A stretch of 64,000 bases of DNA. Origin: Streptomyces bauhiniae. GTDB lineage: Bacteria > Actinomycetota > Actinomycetes > Streptomycetales > Streptomycetaceae. The notes beneath the pieces were generated by a model that worked only from the letters and a program-made list of their open reading frames with translations, had not been told where the DNA came from and made no database searches. The DNA is taken from positions 62,001 to 126,000 of the forward strand of contig NZ_SRRT01000011.1 of NCBI RefSeq assembly GCF_004784475.1, in the 5' to 3' direction. Positions within the stretch are counted from its first letter, which is position 1. Every line of letters starts with the position of its first letter. Shown piece after piece: positions 7,051 through 15,455 of this stretch. Position numbers and translations under genes: made by a program.

Positions 7051-9198
7051 ATGACTCCGCGAACCGCCCGCCGGGCGCTGCCCCGGCGCCGCCGTCTTCC
7101 GCTGCGCCCGCTGCTGGCCTTCCTGTTCCTGCTCGCCACGCTGGCCATGCTCATGCTGCGCGGCTACGTCCACAACGAGATCCTCGCCGACCACCGCGTC
7201 CGGCCCGAGGCGCCCGGCGGGCACGTACCCGCGAAGGTCACCGACGGCGGTCCCGTCATCGACACCCGAGGGGGGCGCACCGACAGCCTCCGGGTGCCGA
7301 AGCAGCGCATCGTGCTGACCTTCGACGACGGCCCCGACCCGACCTGGACGCCCCAGGTCCTCGACGCGCTCAAGCGGAACCACGCGCGGGCCACGTTCTT
7401 CGTGACCGGCACGATGACCTCCCGCTATCCCGAGCTGGTCCGGCGCATGGTGGCCGAGGGGCACGAGGTCGGCCTGCACACCTTCAACCACCCCGACCTC
7501 TCCTACCAGTCCCAGCGGCGGGTCGACTGGGAGCTGTCCCAGGGGCAGTTGGCCCTCGCGGGCGCGGCCGGAATCCGCAGCTCGCTGTTCCGGCCCCCGT
7601 ACTCCTCCTTCGCCTCCGCGATGGACGACCGCTCCTGGCCGGTGGCCAAGTACATCGGCGGGCGGGGCTACTTGATCGTCCTCAACGACCGGGACAGCGA
7701 GGACTGGCGCAGGCCGGGGGTCGAGGAGATCATCCGCCGGGCCACGCCCGCGAAGGGCAGGGGCGCGGTCGTCCTGATGCACGACTCCGGCGGCGACCGG
7801 AGCCAGACCATCCAGGCGATCGACACCCTGCTGCCCCGGCTCCAGGCCCAGGGCTACCGCTTCCAGACCCTCACCCAGGCGCTCGACGCCCCGAGCGCCG
7901 ACACTCCCGTCACCGGGGTCGGCCTGTGGACCGGCAAGGCGTGGATCGCGCTGGTCAAGGCGGCCGACGGCATCACCGCCGCGCTCGTCGTGGGCCTCGC
8001 CGTCATCGGCGTCCTGGTCTTCGGCCGGTTCGGGCTGATGCTGCTGCTGTCCGCCACGCACGCCCGCCGCACCCGCCGCCGGGGCTTTCGCTGGGGCCCG
8101 GAGCCGGTCACCGAACCGGCGACCGTGCTGGTGCCCGCGTACAACGAGGCCAAGTGCATCGAGAACACGGTGCGTTCACTGGTCGGCGGGGAGCACCCGG
8201 TGGAGGTCATCGTCGTCGACGACGGCTCCTCCGACGGCACCGCCCGCATCGTGGAGGGGCTCGCGCTGCCCGGCGTCCGGGTGGTCCGGCAGCACAACGC
8301 GGGCAAGCCCGCCGCCCTCAACCGGGGCCTGGCGAACGCCAGTCACGACCTGATCGTGATGATGGACGGCGACACCGTCTTCGAGCCGTCCACCGTCCGC
8401 GAGCTGGTGCAGCCCTTCGCCGACCCGCGCGTCGGCGCCGTCGCGGGCAACGCCAAGGTCGGCAACAAGGACACCCTCATCGGCGCCTGGCAGCACATCG
8501 AGTACGTGATGGGCTTCAACCTGGACCGCCGGATGTACGACGTGCTGCGCTGCATGCCCACCATCCCCGGCGCCGTCGGCGCGTTCCGCCGTACCGCGCT
8601 GGAGCGGGTCGGCGGGATGAGCGACGACACCCTCGCCGAGGACACCGACATCACCATGGCCCTGCACCGCGACGGCTGGCGGGTGGTCTACGCGGAGAAG
8701 GCCCGCGCCTGGACCGAGGCCCCGGAGTCCGTACGCCAGCTCTGGTCCCAGCGCTACCGCTGGTCCTACGGCACCATGCAGGCCATCTGGAAACACCGCC
8801 GGGCCGTGCTGGAACGCGGTCCCTCCGGGCGGTTCGGCCGGGTCGGACTGCCGCTGGTCTCCCTGTTCATGGTGGTCGCCCCGCTGCTGGCCCCGCTGAT
8901 CGACCTCTTCCTCGTCTACGGCCTGGTCTTCGGCCCGACCGGCAAGACCATCGCGTCCTGGTTCGCCGTGCTGGCCGTCCAGGCGGTGTGCGCGGCCTAC
9001 GCCTTCGCGCTGGACCGGGAGCGGCTCACCCCGCTGATCTCGCTGCCGCTCCAGCAACTCCTGTACCGCCAGCTCATGTACGTCGTGCTGCTCCAGTCCT
9101 GGATCACGGCACTCACCGGCGGCCGGCTGCGCTGGCAGAAGCTCCGCCGCAAGGGCGGGGTGTCGGCCCCGGTCCCGGCCGAAGGAGCGCTGCGATGA
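7051..9198 (+). CDS. matB: MatB-like polysaccharide deacetylase/glycosyltransferase fusion
   Basis: 715 aa. After an N-terminal span (about 15-37) comes a NodB deacetylase domain (about 85-275). Its metal site is intact: TFDDGPD with Asp92/Asp93, His143 and His147 in HTFNHP, RPPYSS, and a final LMHDSG. A second span (about 300-330) leads to a GT2 processive glycosyltransferase domain (about 350-575): VVDDGSSDGT, MDGDTV, EDTDI and QRYRW at 567-571. Three or four spans close the protein. The order is that of PgaB plus PgaC in one chain, so a beta-1,6-poly-GlcNAc-like surface polymer that is partly deacetylated is the likely product. MatB of S. coelicolor is the named relative. Confidence 0.85.
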   Translation: MTPRTARRALPRRRRLPLRPLLAFLFLLATLAMLMLRGYVHNEILADHRVRPEAPGGHVPAKVTDGGPVIDTRGGRTDSLRVPKQRIVLTFDDGPDPTWTPQVLDALKRNHARATFFVTGTMTSRYPELVRRMVAEGHEVGLHTFNHPDLSYQSQRRVDWELSQGQLALAGAAGIRSSLFRPPYSSFASAMDDRSWPVAKYIGGRGYLIVLNDRDSEDWRRPGVEEIIRRATPAKGRGAVVLMHDSGGDRSQTIQAIDTLLPRLQAQGYRFQTLTQALDAPSADTPVTGVGLWTGKAWIALVKAADGITAALVVGLAVIGVLVFGRFGLMLLLSATHARRTRRRGFRWGPEPVTEPATVLVPAYNEAKCIENTVRSLVGGEHPVEVIVVDDGSSDGTARIVEGLALPGVRVVRQHNAGKPAALNRGLANASHDLIVMMDGDTVFEPSTVRELVQPFADPRVGAVAGNAKVGNKDTLIGAWQHIEYVMGFNLDRRMYDVLRCMPTIPGAVGAFRRTALERVGGMSDDTLAEDTDITMALHRDGWRVVYAEKARAWTEAPESVRQLWSQRYRWSYGTMQAIWKHRRAVLERGPSGRFGRVGLPLVSLFMVVAPLLAPLIDLFLVYGLVFGPTGKTIASWFAVLAVQAVCAAYAFALDRERLTPLISLPLQQLLYRQLMYVVLLQSWITALTGGRLRWQKLRRKGGVSAPVPAEGALR

Positions 9199-10379
9199 CG
9201 ACGGCTCTCACTCCCGAAGTGGCTCCCGAGCCGGTACGGCGCCGAGCGCCGGTCCGGGACCGCTACTTCGACCTGCTCCGCGCGGTCGCCCTCTTCCGGG
9301 TCGTCTTCTACCACCTCATGGGCTGGGCCTGGCTGCCCGTGGTCTTCCCGTCCATGGGCGTGATGTTCGCCCTCGCCGGCAACCTGATGGCCCGCTCGCT
9401 GAAGCGCCCCGCCGTGGACGTCGTACGGGGCCGGCTGCGCCGACTGCTGCCCCCGCTCTGGCTGTTGGGGGCGCTCGGGGTGTCCGGCATGGTGCTCCAG
9501 GGCTGGCGGCCGGACGCCGAGGGGCACCCCGCCTGGTGGTTCGTCCACCTCGGCTTCTGGGTGCTGCCGCTGAGCGACCCGCCGTACGCGGGCACGCTGC
9601 CCGGCGTCCACGGGGTGCTCGGCCCGGACTGGGCGGCCGAACTGGCCGGACCGCTCTGGTACATCCGCGCCTACCTGTGGTTCGTGCTGCTCTCCCCGCT
9701 CCTGCTGAGGGCGCTGAAGGCGATCCCGTGGACCACCGTGCTGGCACCCGTCGCGCTGGCCGCGGCCTTCGAGTTCGGCCACCTCCAGCTTCCCGGCGAG
9801 CGCATCCCGTCGGCGCTGACCGACTTCAGCACCTTCGGCGCCTGCTGGATTCTCGGCATGGCCCACCAGCAGGGGGTCCTGAAGCGCATCCCGCGCTACG
9901 TGGTGCCGTCCGTCGCCCCCATCGTCGCCGGGCTGGGCCTCTGGTACGCGCTCACGCACGGCTTCCGGCCGGGGCACGACCTGGACGACATACCGTTCGC
10001 CCAGTCCCTCTGGTCCCTGGCCACCGTGCTGCTCCTGCTGCACATCAGCCCGACCTGGACCGAATGGCCCCGCCTGCTGCGCCCCTTCGACCGCCTGGTC
10101 ACCCTGCTCAACTCCCGCGCGGTGACCATCTATCTCTGGCACAACCTCTGCATCCTGACCGCCTCCACCCTCTGGGACCAGCTCTGGCGCTACGACGTCC
10201 TGGACGAGAAGTGCCCCTGGCTCCTGGAGAGCCCCTGGCCCGTCCTCGCCCTCACCTGGACCCTGATCTGCGCCTGCGTCGTCACCTTCGGCTGGGCGGA
10301 GGACCTGGCGGCGAAACGCAGGCCCCAGCTCTGGCCGGACGGACGCCCGCGCCCGGCCGGCCACCACCGCGCGGCCTGA
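9195..10379 (+). CDS. Membrane acyltransferase (acyltransferase-3 family)
   Basis: 394 aa, about 10 hydrophobic segments. The family opening is present: RYFDLLRAVALFRVVFYHLMG, with the conserved Arg-Ala and His. Its ATG overlaps the matB stop (ATGA) and has GAAGGAG seven bases upstream, so it is translationally coupled to matB. Members O-acylate sugars or lipids at the membrane. Here the parsimonious substrate is the MatB glycan, giving an acylated polymer. The acyl group and acceptor are not deducible. Confidence 0.8.
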   Translation: MTTALTPEVAPEPVRRRAPVRDRYFDLLRAVALFRVVFYHLMGWAWLPVVFPSMGVMFALAGNLMARSLKRPAVDVVRGRLRRLLPPLWLLGALGVSGMVLQGWRPDAEGHPAWWFVHLGFWVLPLSDPPYAGTLPGVHGVLGPDWAAELAGPLWYIRAYLWFVLLSPLLLRALKAIPWTTVLAPVALAAAFEFGHLQLPGERIPSALTDFSTFGACWILGMAHQQGVLKRIPRYVVPSVAPIVAGLGLWYALTHGFRPGHDLDDIPFAQSLWSLATVLLLLHISPTWTEWPRLLRPFDRLVTLLNSRAVTIYLWHNLCILTASTLWDQLWRYDVLDEKCPWLLESPWPVLALTWTLICACVVTFGWAEDLAAKRRPQLWPDGRPRPAGHHRAA

Positions 10380-10468
10380 CGGGCACGGGGGGTTCCGGCC
10401 GCCGGGCCGGAGGCGCACTGTGGAGGGGAGCGAGAAGACGCCCTCCTGCCCAGGCGGTGACGCAGCGC

Positions 10469-11032
10469 ATGGCACTCGGTACGCCCCGATTCGACGCCGG
10501 GCGAAGTTGCCTGGACCTCCTGGCCACCGCGCACCCGGAGGAACGGATCGGTACGGCGGGGGAGTTGGCGGCCTGGGTGGTCGCGGCCGGGCTGGTGCCG
10601 ACGGGGACTCCGCTGGGGCAGGCCGACGGGGTCTGGGTCGTGCGGTTCCTGGAACTGCGGTGGCACATAGAGAGGTTGGTACGAGCCTCCCGCGCCCCCG
10701 TTGACTCCCTGGACCGCGTCAACCGCACCGCCCGCGCCGCCGCACCCCCCGCCGTCCGGGCCGTCGCCCAGCAGAACGGGCCGCTCGTACGGGAGTTGGC
10801 CGAGGTGCCCACGGCCGCCGCGCTTCTCTCCCTCCTCGCCCGCGACGCCATCGACCTCCTCACCGACCCCCTCGCGCGGGCGGCCGTGCGTGAATGCGCG
10901 GGGGAGGGATGTCCGTTGCTGTATCTCGACACCTCGCGCGGGCGCCGCAGGCGATGGTGTTCCAGCGAGGTGTGCGGGAACCGTGAGCGGGTCGCCCGGC
11001 ACCGCAGGCGGGTCGCGCTCGCACGGTCCTGA
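10469..11032 (+). CDS. CGNR zinc-finger (ABATE domain) regulator
   Basis: 187 aa from ATG 10469; GTG 10457 is an in-frame alternative and both have weak ribosome-binding sites. The N-terminal stretch (FDAGRSCLDLLAT) starts the ABATE domain. The C-terminus carries the CGNR zinc finger: CAGEGCPLLYLDTSRGRRRRWC then CGNRERVARHR, so the four zinc-binding cysteines are present. Such proteins are thought to be transcription regulators sensing a small ligand. Target unknown. Confidence 0.82.
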   Translation: MALGTPRFDAGRSCLDLLATAHPEERIGTAGELAAWVVAAGLVPTGTPLGQADGVWVVRFLELRWHIERLVRASRAPVDSLDRVNRTARAAAPPAVRAVAQQNGPLVRELAEVPTAAALLSLLARDAIDLLTDPLARAAVRECAGEGCPLLYLDTSRGRRRRWCSSEVCGNRERVARHRRRVALARS

Positions 11033-11308
11033 ACGTCCGGGTACGGCCCAAGTGCCGGAAAAGCACCTTCACTTGGGTCATGTGATTTGGGCAACACGGG
11101 GTTTGCCTGACCATAAGTCAGGGCAGCGCAAGCTCGCTTGACGCCGTGTCGGAAATGTAAAGATCGCGCGGTGAGAATGTGCGCGCATGTCCCGCTCGTC
11201 ACACCACCCTTGAGAAAAACACCACCCCACCTTGAACAACCACGCCTCCCGCCCCGTACGAAGGGGCGAGCGACCGACGGGGGCAAGCCCCGGACACCGG
11301 AGGTGGGC

Positions 11309-11896
11309 GTGCGCAAGGATGCGGCCGTGGCCAATGAACGTGGATCGAGGGCCCGACATCGCATGTCCTCGCAGCCCTCACAATCGTCGGAACCCGACGA
11401 GGAGTTGATGCGGGCCCTGTACCGGGAGCACGCCGGACCGCTGCTCGCCTATGTCCTCCGGCTGGTCGCCGGTGACCGGCAGCGCGCCGAGGACGTCGTA
11501 CAGGAAACGCTCATCCGTGCCTGGAAGAACGCCGGTCAGCTCAATCGGGCGACCGGTTCGGTACGCCCCTGGCTGGTGACGGTCGCCCGGCGCATCGTCA
11601 TCGACGGCCACCGCAGCCGGCAGGCCCGGCCGCAGGAGGTCGATCCGTCGCCGCTGGAGGTCATCCCCGCGGAGGACGAGATCGACAAGGCGCTGTGGCT
11701 GATGACGCTGACGGACGCGCTCGACGACCTGACCCCGGCCCACCGGGAGGTGCTCGTCGAGACCTACTTCAAGGGGCGTACGGTCAACGAGGCGGCCCAG
11801 ACCCTCGGGATACCCAGCGGCACAGTCCGCTCACGGGTGTTCTACGCCCTGCGATCGATGAAGCTGGCGCTGGAGGAGCGGGGGGTGACGGCGTGA
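11309..11896 (+). CDS. sigU: ECF RNA polymerase sigma factor (SigU-like)
   Basis: 195 aa from GTG 11309, chosen for its excellent GGAGG five bases upstream. ATG 11363 is an internal alternative. Sigma region 2 (YREHAGPLLAYVLRLV, DVVQETLIRAWKN) and region 4 (LDDLTPAHREVLVETYF, LGIPSGTVRSRVFYALR) are clear. No extracytoplasmic domain is fused. The stop overlaps the start of an anti-sigma gene. Position between the CGNR and HelD genes matches sigU as remembered in S. coelicolor, so the symbol is by synteny. Confidence 0.88.
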   Translation: MRKDAAVANERGSRARHRMSSQPSQSSEPDEELMRALYREHAGPLLAYVLRLVAGDRQRAEDVVQETLIRAWKNAGQLNRATGSVRPWLVTVARRIVIDGHRSRQARPQEVDPSPLEVIPAEDEIDKALWLMTLTDALDDLTPAHREVLVETYFKGRTVNEAAQTLGIPSGTVRSRVFYALRSMKLALEERGVTA

Positions 11897-12717
11897 TGAG
11901 CGTGTACGGGGGAATGCGAGGATTCGGCGCGGGGAGTACGGGTATGTCTGGCGGCATGCAGGGATCTCCGGTGCCGAACGAGCACGAGACCGTCGGCGCC
12001 TACGCCCTCGGAATTCTCGACGACACCGAGGCGACCGCGTTCGAGACGCACCTCGCCGGCTGCGAATGGTGCGCCCAGCAACTGGACGAACTCGCGGGGA
12101 TGGAGCCCATGCTGGCCGCCCTCGCCGACCTGCCGGGCACCGGCAGCACCCCGGTCATCGGGGAGTCGCTGTCCGCGCGGCCCACCCCGAGGCTGGTCGA
12201 GAAGCTGGTCGACGAGGTGGCGGAGCGGCGCGCGAGCAAGCGGCGCCGCGGCTTCTACCTGGTCGCCGCCGCGGCCGCGCTGATCATCGGCGGCCCGGTG
12301 GCCGTGATGTCGGTGAGCGGTGGTGGCACGAGTCAGACGGCGACCCCGCTGGCCGCCTCCGCCAAGGACCACTTCGCCCAGTTGCCCACCAAGGTCACCG
12401 GCACGGACGCCGGAACCGGCGTCTCCGCGACCGTCGCCCTGCAGGGCAAGACGTGGGGCACCGACGCGGTGCTGCGCCTCGCCGGTGTCAAGGGCGAGCA
12501 GAAGTGCTCCCTGATCGCGGTCGGCAAGAACGGCGAGCGGCAGACGCTCGGCTCCTGGAGCGTGCCCAAGGACGGCTACGGCCTCCCGGACGCCAAGACC
12601 GAGCAGGCCCGCAACCCGCTGTTCATCGGGGGCGGCACCGCTCTCCAGCCCGGCGAGATCGACCACTTCGACGTCATGACCCTGGACGGCAAGAAGCTGG
12701 TCCAAGTGGACGCCTAG
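11896..12717 (+). CDS. Zinc-binding anti-sigma factor (ZAS type), membrane bound
   Basis: 273 aa. Its ATG overlaps the sigma stop (TGATG); an in-frame GTG lies one codon before. The ZAS motif HxxxCxxC is complete: His52, Cys56, Cys59 in HLAGCEWC. A membrane span at about 118-140 (GFYLVAAAAALIIGGPVAVM) separates the inner sigma-binding half from an external domain of about 130 residues. It should hold the adjacent sigma factor inactive until an envelope or redox signal releases it. Residues 1-33 before the domain are Gly/Met rich and unusual. Confidence 0.88.
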   Translation: MSVYGGMRGFGAGSTGMSGGMQGSPVPNEHETVGAYALGILDDTEATAFETHLAGCEWCAQQLDELAGMEPMLAALADLPGTGSTPVIGESLSARPTPRLVEKLVDEVAERRASKRRRGFYLVAAAAALIIGGPVAVMSVSGGGTSQTATPLAASAKDHFAQLPTKVTGTDAGTGVSATVALQGKTWGTDAVLRLAGVKGEQKCSLIAVGKNGERQTLGSWSVPKDGYGLPDAKTEQARNPLFIGGGTALQPGEIDHFDVMTLDGKKLVQVDA

Positions 12718-12815
12718 TGGGTGCCTGGCAGGTGCCTGAAATCACGCCCGCGTAGCTTTGCCGGGTCCTCTTCGCGTACGGTTGACGGCTGCCCAGCACG
12801 TCAGAAGGGGGCCCG

Positions 12816-15131
12816 GTGGCCGCTCAGGTTCAGCAGTCCGCGGATCTTTCGGTACACGGCGCGAACGACTCCGTCCGGGACCGGGAGATCAGCGTCGAAC
12901 AGGAACACCTGGACCGGGTGTACCGGCGGCTCGAGGAGAAGATCCACGAGGCCGAGTTCCTGATGCACGACGCGGCCCAGCGCGGCCATGTGGGCACGCC
13001 GGGCGCGCTGGCCGAGCGGGACGCGCAGGTCTTCCGGGCCGGCATCCATCTCAACCGGCTGAACAACGAGTTCGAGGACTTCCTCTTCGGCCGGGTCGAC
13101 CTGCTCCAGGGCAAGGACGGCAAGAAGGGTCCGGACGGCGCGTACACCGCCGTCGAGCCCGCCGAGGGTGCCGTGCGCCCCGACAACACCGCCGACATCG
13201 CCGAGACCCTGCACATCGGGCGGATCGGCGTGCTGGACGAGGACTACTCGCCGCTGGTCATCGACTGGCGGGCGCCGGCCGCCGCGCCGTTCTACCGCTC
13301 CACCCCGGTCGACCCCGGCCGGGTCGTGCGGCGCCGGGTCATCCGCTCCAAGGGCCGCCGGGTCCTCGGCGTGGAGGACGACCTGATGCGCCCCGAGCTG
13401 ACGGCCACCCTGGACGGCGAGGAGCTGCCCGTCATCGGCGACGGCGCCCTCATGGCCGCCCTCGGCCAGGCGCGCGGGCACACCATGCGGGACATCGTCT
13501 CCTCGATCCAGGCCGAGCAGGACCAGGTCATCCGCGCCCCCGCCGCCTCCGTCACCTACGTGGAGGGCGGCCCCGGCACCGGCAAGACCGCCGTCGCCCT
13601 GCACCGCGCGGCCTACCTGCTCTACCAGGACCGCAGACGCTACGCGGGCGGCATCCTGATCGTCTCGCCGACCCCGCTGCTGGTGGCCTACACCGAGGGC
13701 GTGCTGCCCTCGCTCGGCGAGGAGGGCCAGGTCGCCATCCGCGCGATCGGCTCCCTGGTCGACGGTGTCGAGGCCACGCTCCACGACTCCCCGGCCGTCG
13801 CCCGCGCCAAGGGCTCGTACCGGATGCTGAAGGTGCTGCGCCGGGCCGCGCGCGGCGCCCTGGAACTCGGCAGCGACGGCAACGCGCTGCCCGACCGGCT
13901 CCGCGTGGTCGCCTTCGGCCGCCGCCTGGAACTGGAGGCCGGCGAGCTGGAGAACGTCCGCCGCACCGCGCTCGGCGGCACCGCTCCGGTCAACCTGCTC
14001 CGCCCCCGCGCCCGCAAGCTGCTGCTGGACGCCCTGTGGGCCAAGTCCGGCGCCGCCTCCCGGCACACCGACCCGGAGCTGGCCGCCGAGCTGCGCGCCT
14101 CCTTCGACGACGACGTTGCCGACGAGGACTCCTTCCTCGCCTTCCTCGACGCCTGGTGGCCCGAGCTGACCCCCAAGGGCGTCCTCGCCGCCATGGCCGA
14201 CGAGAGACGCCTCGGCCGCTGGGCCCGCCGGGTGCTCAACCCCGGCGAGGTCCGCAAGGTCGCCCGCGCGCTGAAGCGGGACGGCTTCTCCGTGCACGAC
14301 ATCGCCATGCTGGACGAACTCCAGGCGATCCTCGGCGCCCCGGCCCGCCCCCGCAAGAAGCGCGAACTCGACCCGCTGGACCAGCTCACCGGCCTGGAGG
14401 AGCTGATGCCGGTGCGCGAGGAGACCCAGCGCGAGCGCGCCGAGCGGCTGGCCCAGGAGCGCACCGAGTACGCGCACGTCATCGTGGACGAGGCGCAGGA
14501 CCTCACCCCGATGCAGTGGCGCATGGTCGGCCGCAGGGGCCGGCACGCCACCTGGACGGTCGTCGGCGACCCCGCCCAGTCCTCCTGGTCCGACCCGGAC
14601 GAGGCGGCCGAGGCCCGCGACGAGGCCCTGGGCTCCAGACCCCGGCGCCGCTTCGAGCTGACCGTCAACTACCGCAACCCGGCCGAGATCGCCGAGCTGG
14701 CCGCCAAGGTGCTTGCCCTCGCCATGCCCGGCTCCGAGTCCCCCCGCGCCGTACGCTCCACCGGCGTCCGGCCGCGCTTCGAGGTGGCCGGGGACTCCCT
14801 GGCCGACACGGTCCGCGCGGAGGCCGAGCGGCTGCTCTCCCTGGTGGACGGCACCGTCGGCGTCGTCGTCGCCATGAACCGGCGCGAGGAGGCCCGCCGC
14901 TGGCTCGCCGGGCTCGGGGACCGCGTGGTCGCCCTCGGCAGCCTGGAGGCCAAGGGCCTGGAGTACGACGCGACCGTGGTCGTCTCCCCGGCCGAGATCG
15001 CCGACGAGTCCCCGGCCGGCCTGCGCGTGCTGTACGTCGCCCTCACCCGCGCGACCCAGCAGCTCACCGTCGTCTCCGGCGACCGCGACGAGCCGGACGC
15101 GGCCCGCGTCCCGGACCTGCTGCGGGACTGA
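12816..15131 (+). CDS. helD: HelD-type superfamily 1 helicase
   Basis: 771 aa from GTG 12816 with an AGAAGGGGG site upstream. An N-terminal coiled-coil segment (about 15-110, EQEHLDRVYRRLEEKIHEAEF) is the HelD arm that enters the RNA polymerase channel. The ATPase has Walker A at about residue 250 (GGPGTGKT), Walker B at about 557 (VIVDEAQDL) and a UvrD-like C-terminal part (LTVNYRNPAEI, ALSEAKGLEYD-type motif, YVALTRATQQL). HelD family proteins bind and recycle RNA polymerase, and some relatives protect it from rifamycins. The gene follows the sigma/anti-sigma pair. Confidence 0.85.
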   Translation: MAAQVQQSADLSVHGANDSVRDREISVEQEHLDRVYRRLEEKIHEAEFLMHDAAQRGHVGTPGALAERDAQVFRAGIHLNRLNNEFEDFLFGRVDLLQGKDGKKGPDGAYTAVEPAEGAVRPDNTADIAETLHIGRIGVLDEDYSPLVIDWRAPAAAPFYRSTPVDPGRVVRRRVIRSKGRRVLGVEDDLMRPELTATLDGEELPVIGDGALMAALGQARGHTMRDIVSSIQAEQDQVIRAPAASVTYVEGGPGTGKTAVALHRAAYLLYQDRRRYAGGILIVSPTPLLVAYTEGVLPSLGEEGQVAIRAIGSLVDGVEATLHDSPAVARAKGSYRMLKVLRRAARGALELGSDGNALPDRLRVVAFGRRLELEAGELENVRRTALGGTAPVNLLRPRARKLLLDALWAKSGAASRHTDPELAAELRASFDDDVADEDSFLAFLDAWWPELTPKGVLAAMADERRLGRWARRVLNPGEVRKVARALKRDGFSVHDIAMLDELQAILGAPARPRKKRELDPLDQLTGLEELMPVREETQRERAERLAQERTEYAHVIVDEAQDLTPMQWRMVGRRGRHATWTVVGDPAQSSWSDPDEAAEARDEALGSRPRRRFELTVNYRNPAEIAELAAKVLALAMPGSESPRAVRSTGVRPRFEVAGDSLADTVRAEAERLLSLVDGTVGVVVAMNRREEARRWLAGLGDRVVALGSLEAKGLEYDATVVVSPAEIADESPAGLRVLYVALTRATQQLTVVSGDRDEPDAARVPDLLRD

Positions 15132-15162
15132 ACGGGGCTGTTTTACGGAACCTCGCGCACGG

Positions 15163-15189
15163 GGGAATGCCCCTGGGGGTCCGTTTGTT
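15163..15189 (+). promoter_or_regulatory. SigR-type promoter before a structured RNA
   Basis: GGGAAT (15163-15168) is followed by 18 nt and GTT (15187-15189), an exact fit to the SigR consensus. The predicted transcription start, about 8-10 nt further on, coincides with the first base pair of the folded RNA (15198). It is 31 bp past the helicase stop. Confidence 0.6.
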
Positions 15190-15196
15190 AGCCTTG

Positions 15197-15334
15197 ACGT
15201 GACACCGGCCCGATCCAAGCCCCCGGGCCCAACCTTCGTCGCTACGAGCGACCACTTGCCGCGAGGCGAGCATGGCGGGTCGGTGTCATGAATGTGAGCG
15301 AGAGGCCCACGTCCTTTGTGACGTGGGCCTCTCG
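15197..15334 (+). ncRNA. Candidate small structured RNA gene
   Basis: A 15-bp closing stem pairs 15198-15212 with 15276-15290 (two G-U pairs, otherwise Watson-Crick). Inside it lie a hairpin 15238-15252 (GTCGCT / AGCGAC) and a 6-bp hairpin 15255-15270 (CTTGCC / GGCGAG) capped by a GCGA tetraloop. A terminator hairpin at 15299-15334 follows. There is no ORF. Promoter, fold and terminator line up to give an RNA of about 140 nt. It could instead be the 5' leader of the malic enzyme gene. I do not recognise it as a named Rfam family. Confidence 0.55.
15299..15334 (+). terminator. Strong hairpin terminator before the malic enzyme gene
   Basis: CGAGAGGCCCACGTC and GACGTGGGCCTCTCG form a perfect 15-bp stem with a 6-nt loop. 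It ends transcription of the helicase gene and of the structured RNA, 121 bp before the next start codon. Confidence 0.85.
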
Positions 15335-15455
15335 TCTTGGGCAACGGCCCGAGAACACAACGTCCGCAATCGGAGCCGACTACCACGTACTCGGCGGTAG
15401 GTGCGACGATCGGACGGCACAACACGCGACACGGTGAAAGCAGAGGAAGTCGGCC

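Noticed and set aside
15197..15334. Assignment of the structured RNA to the actinobacterial 6C family
   Set aside because: The 6C family needs runs of six or more C in two loops; only one short C run occurs here.
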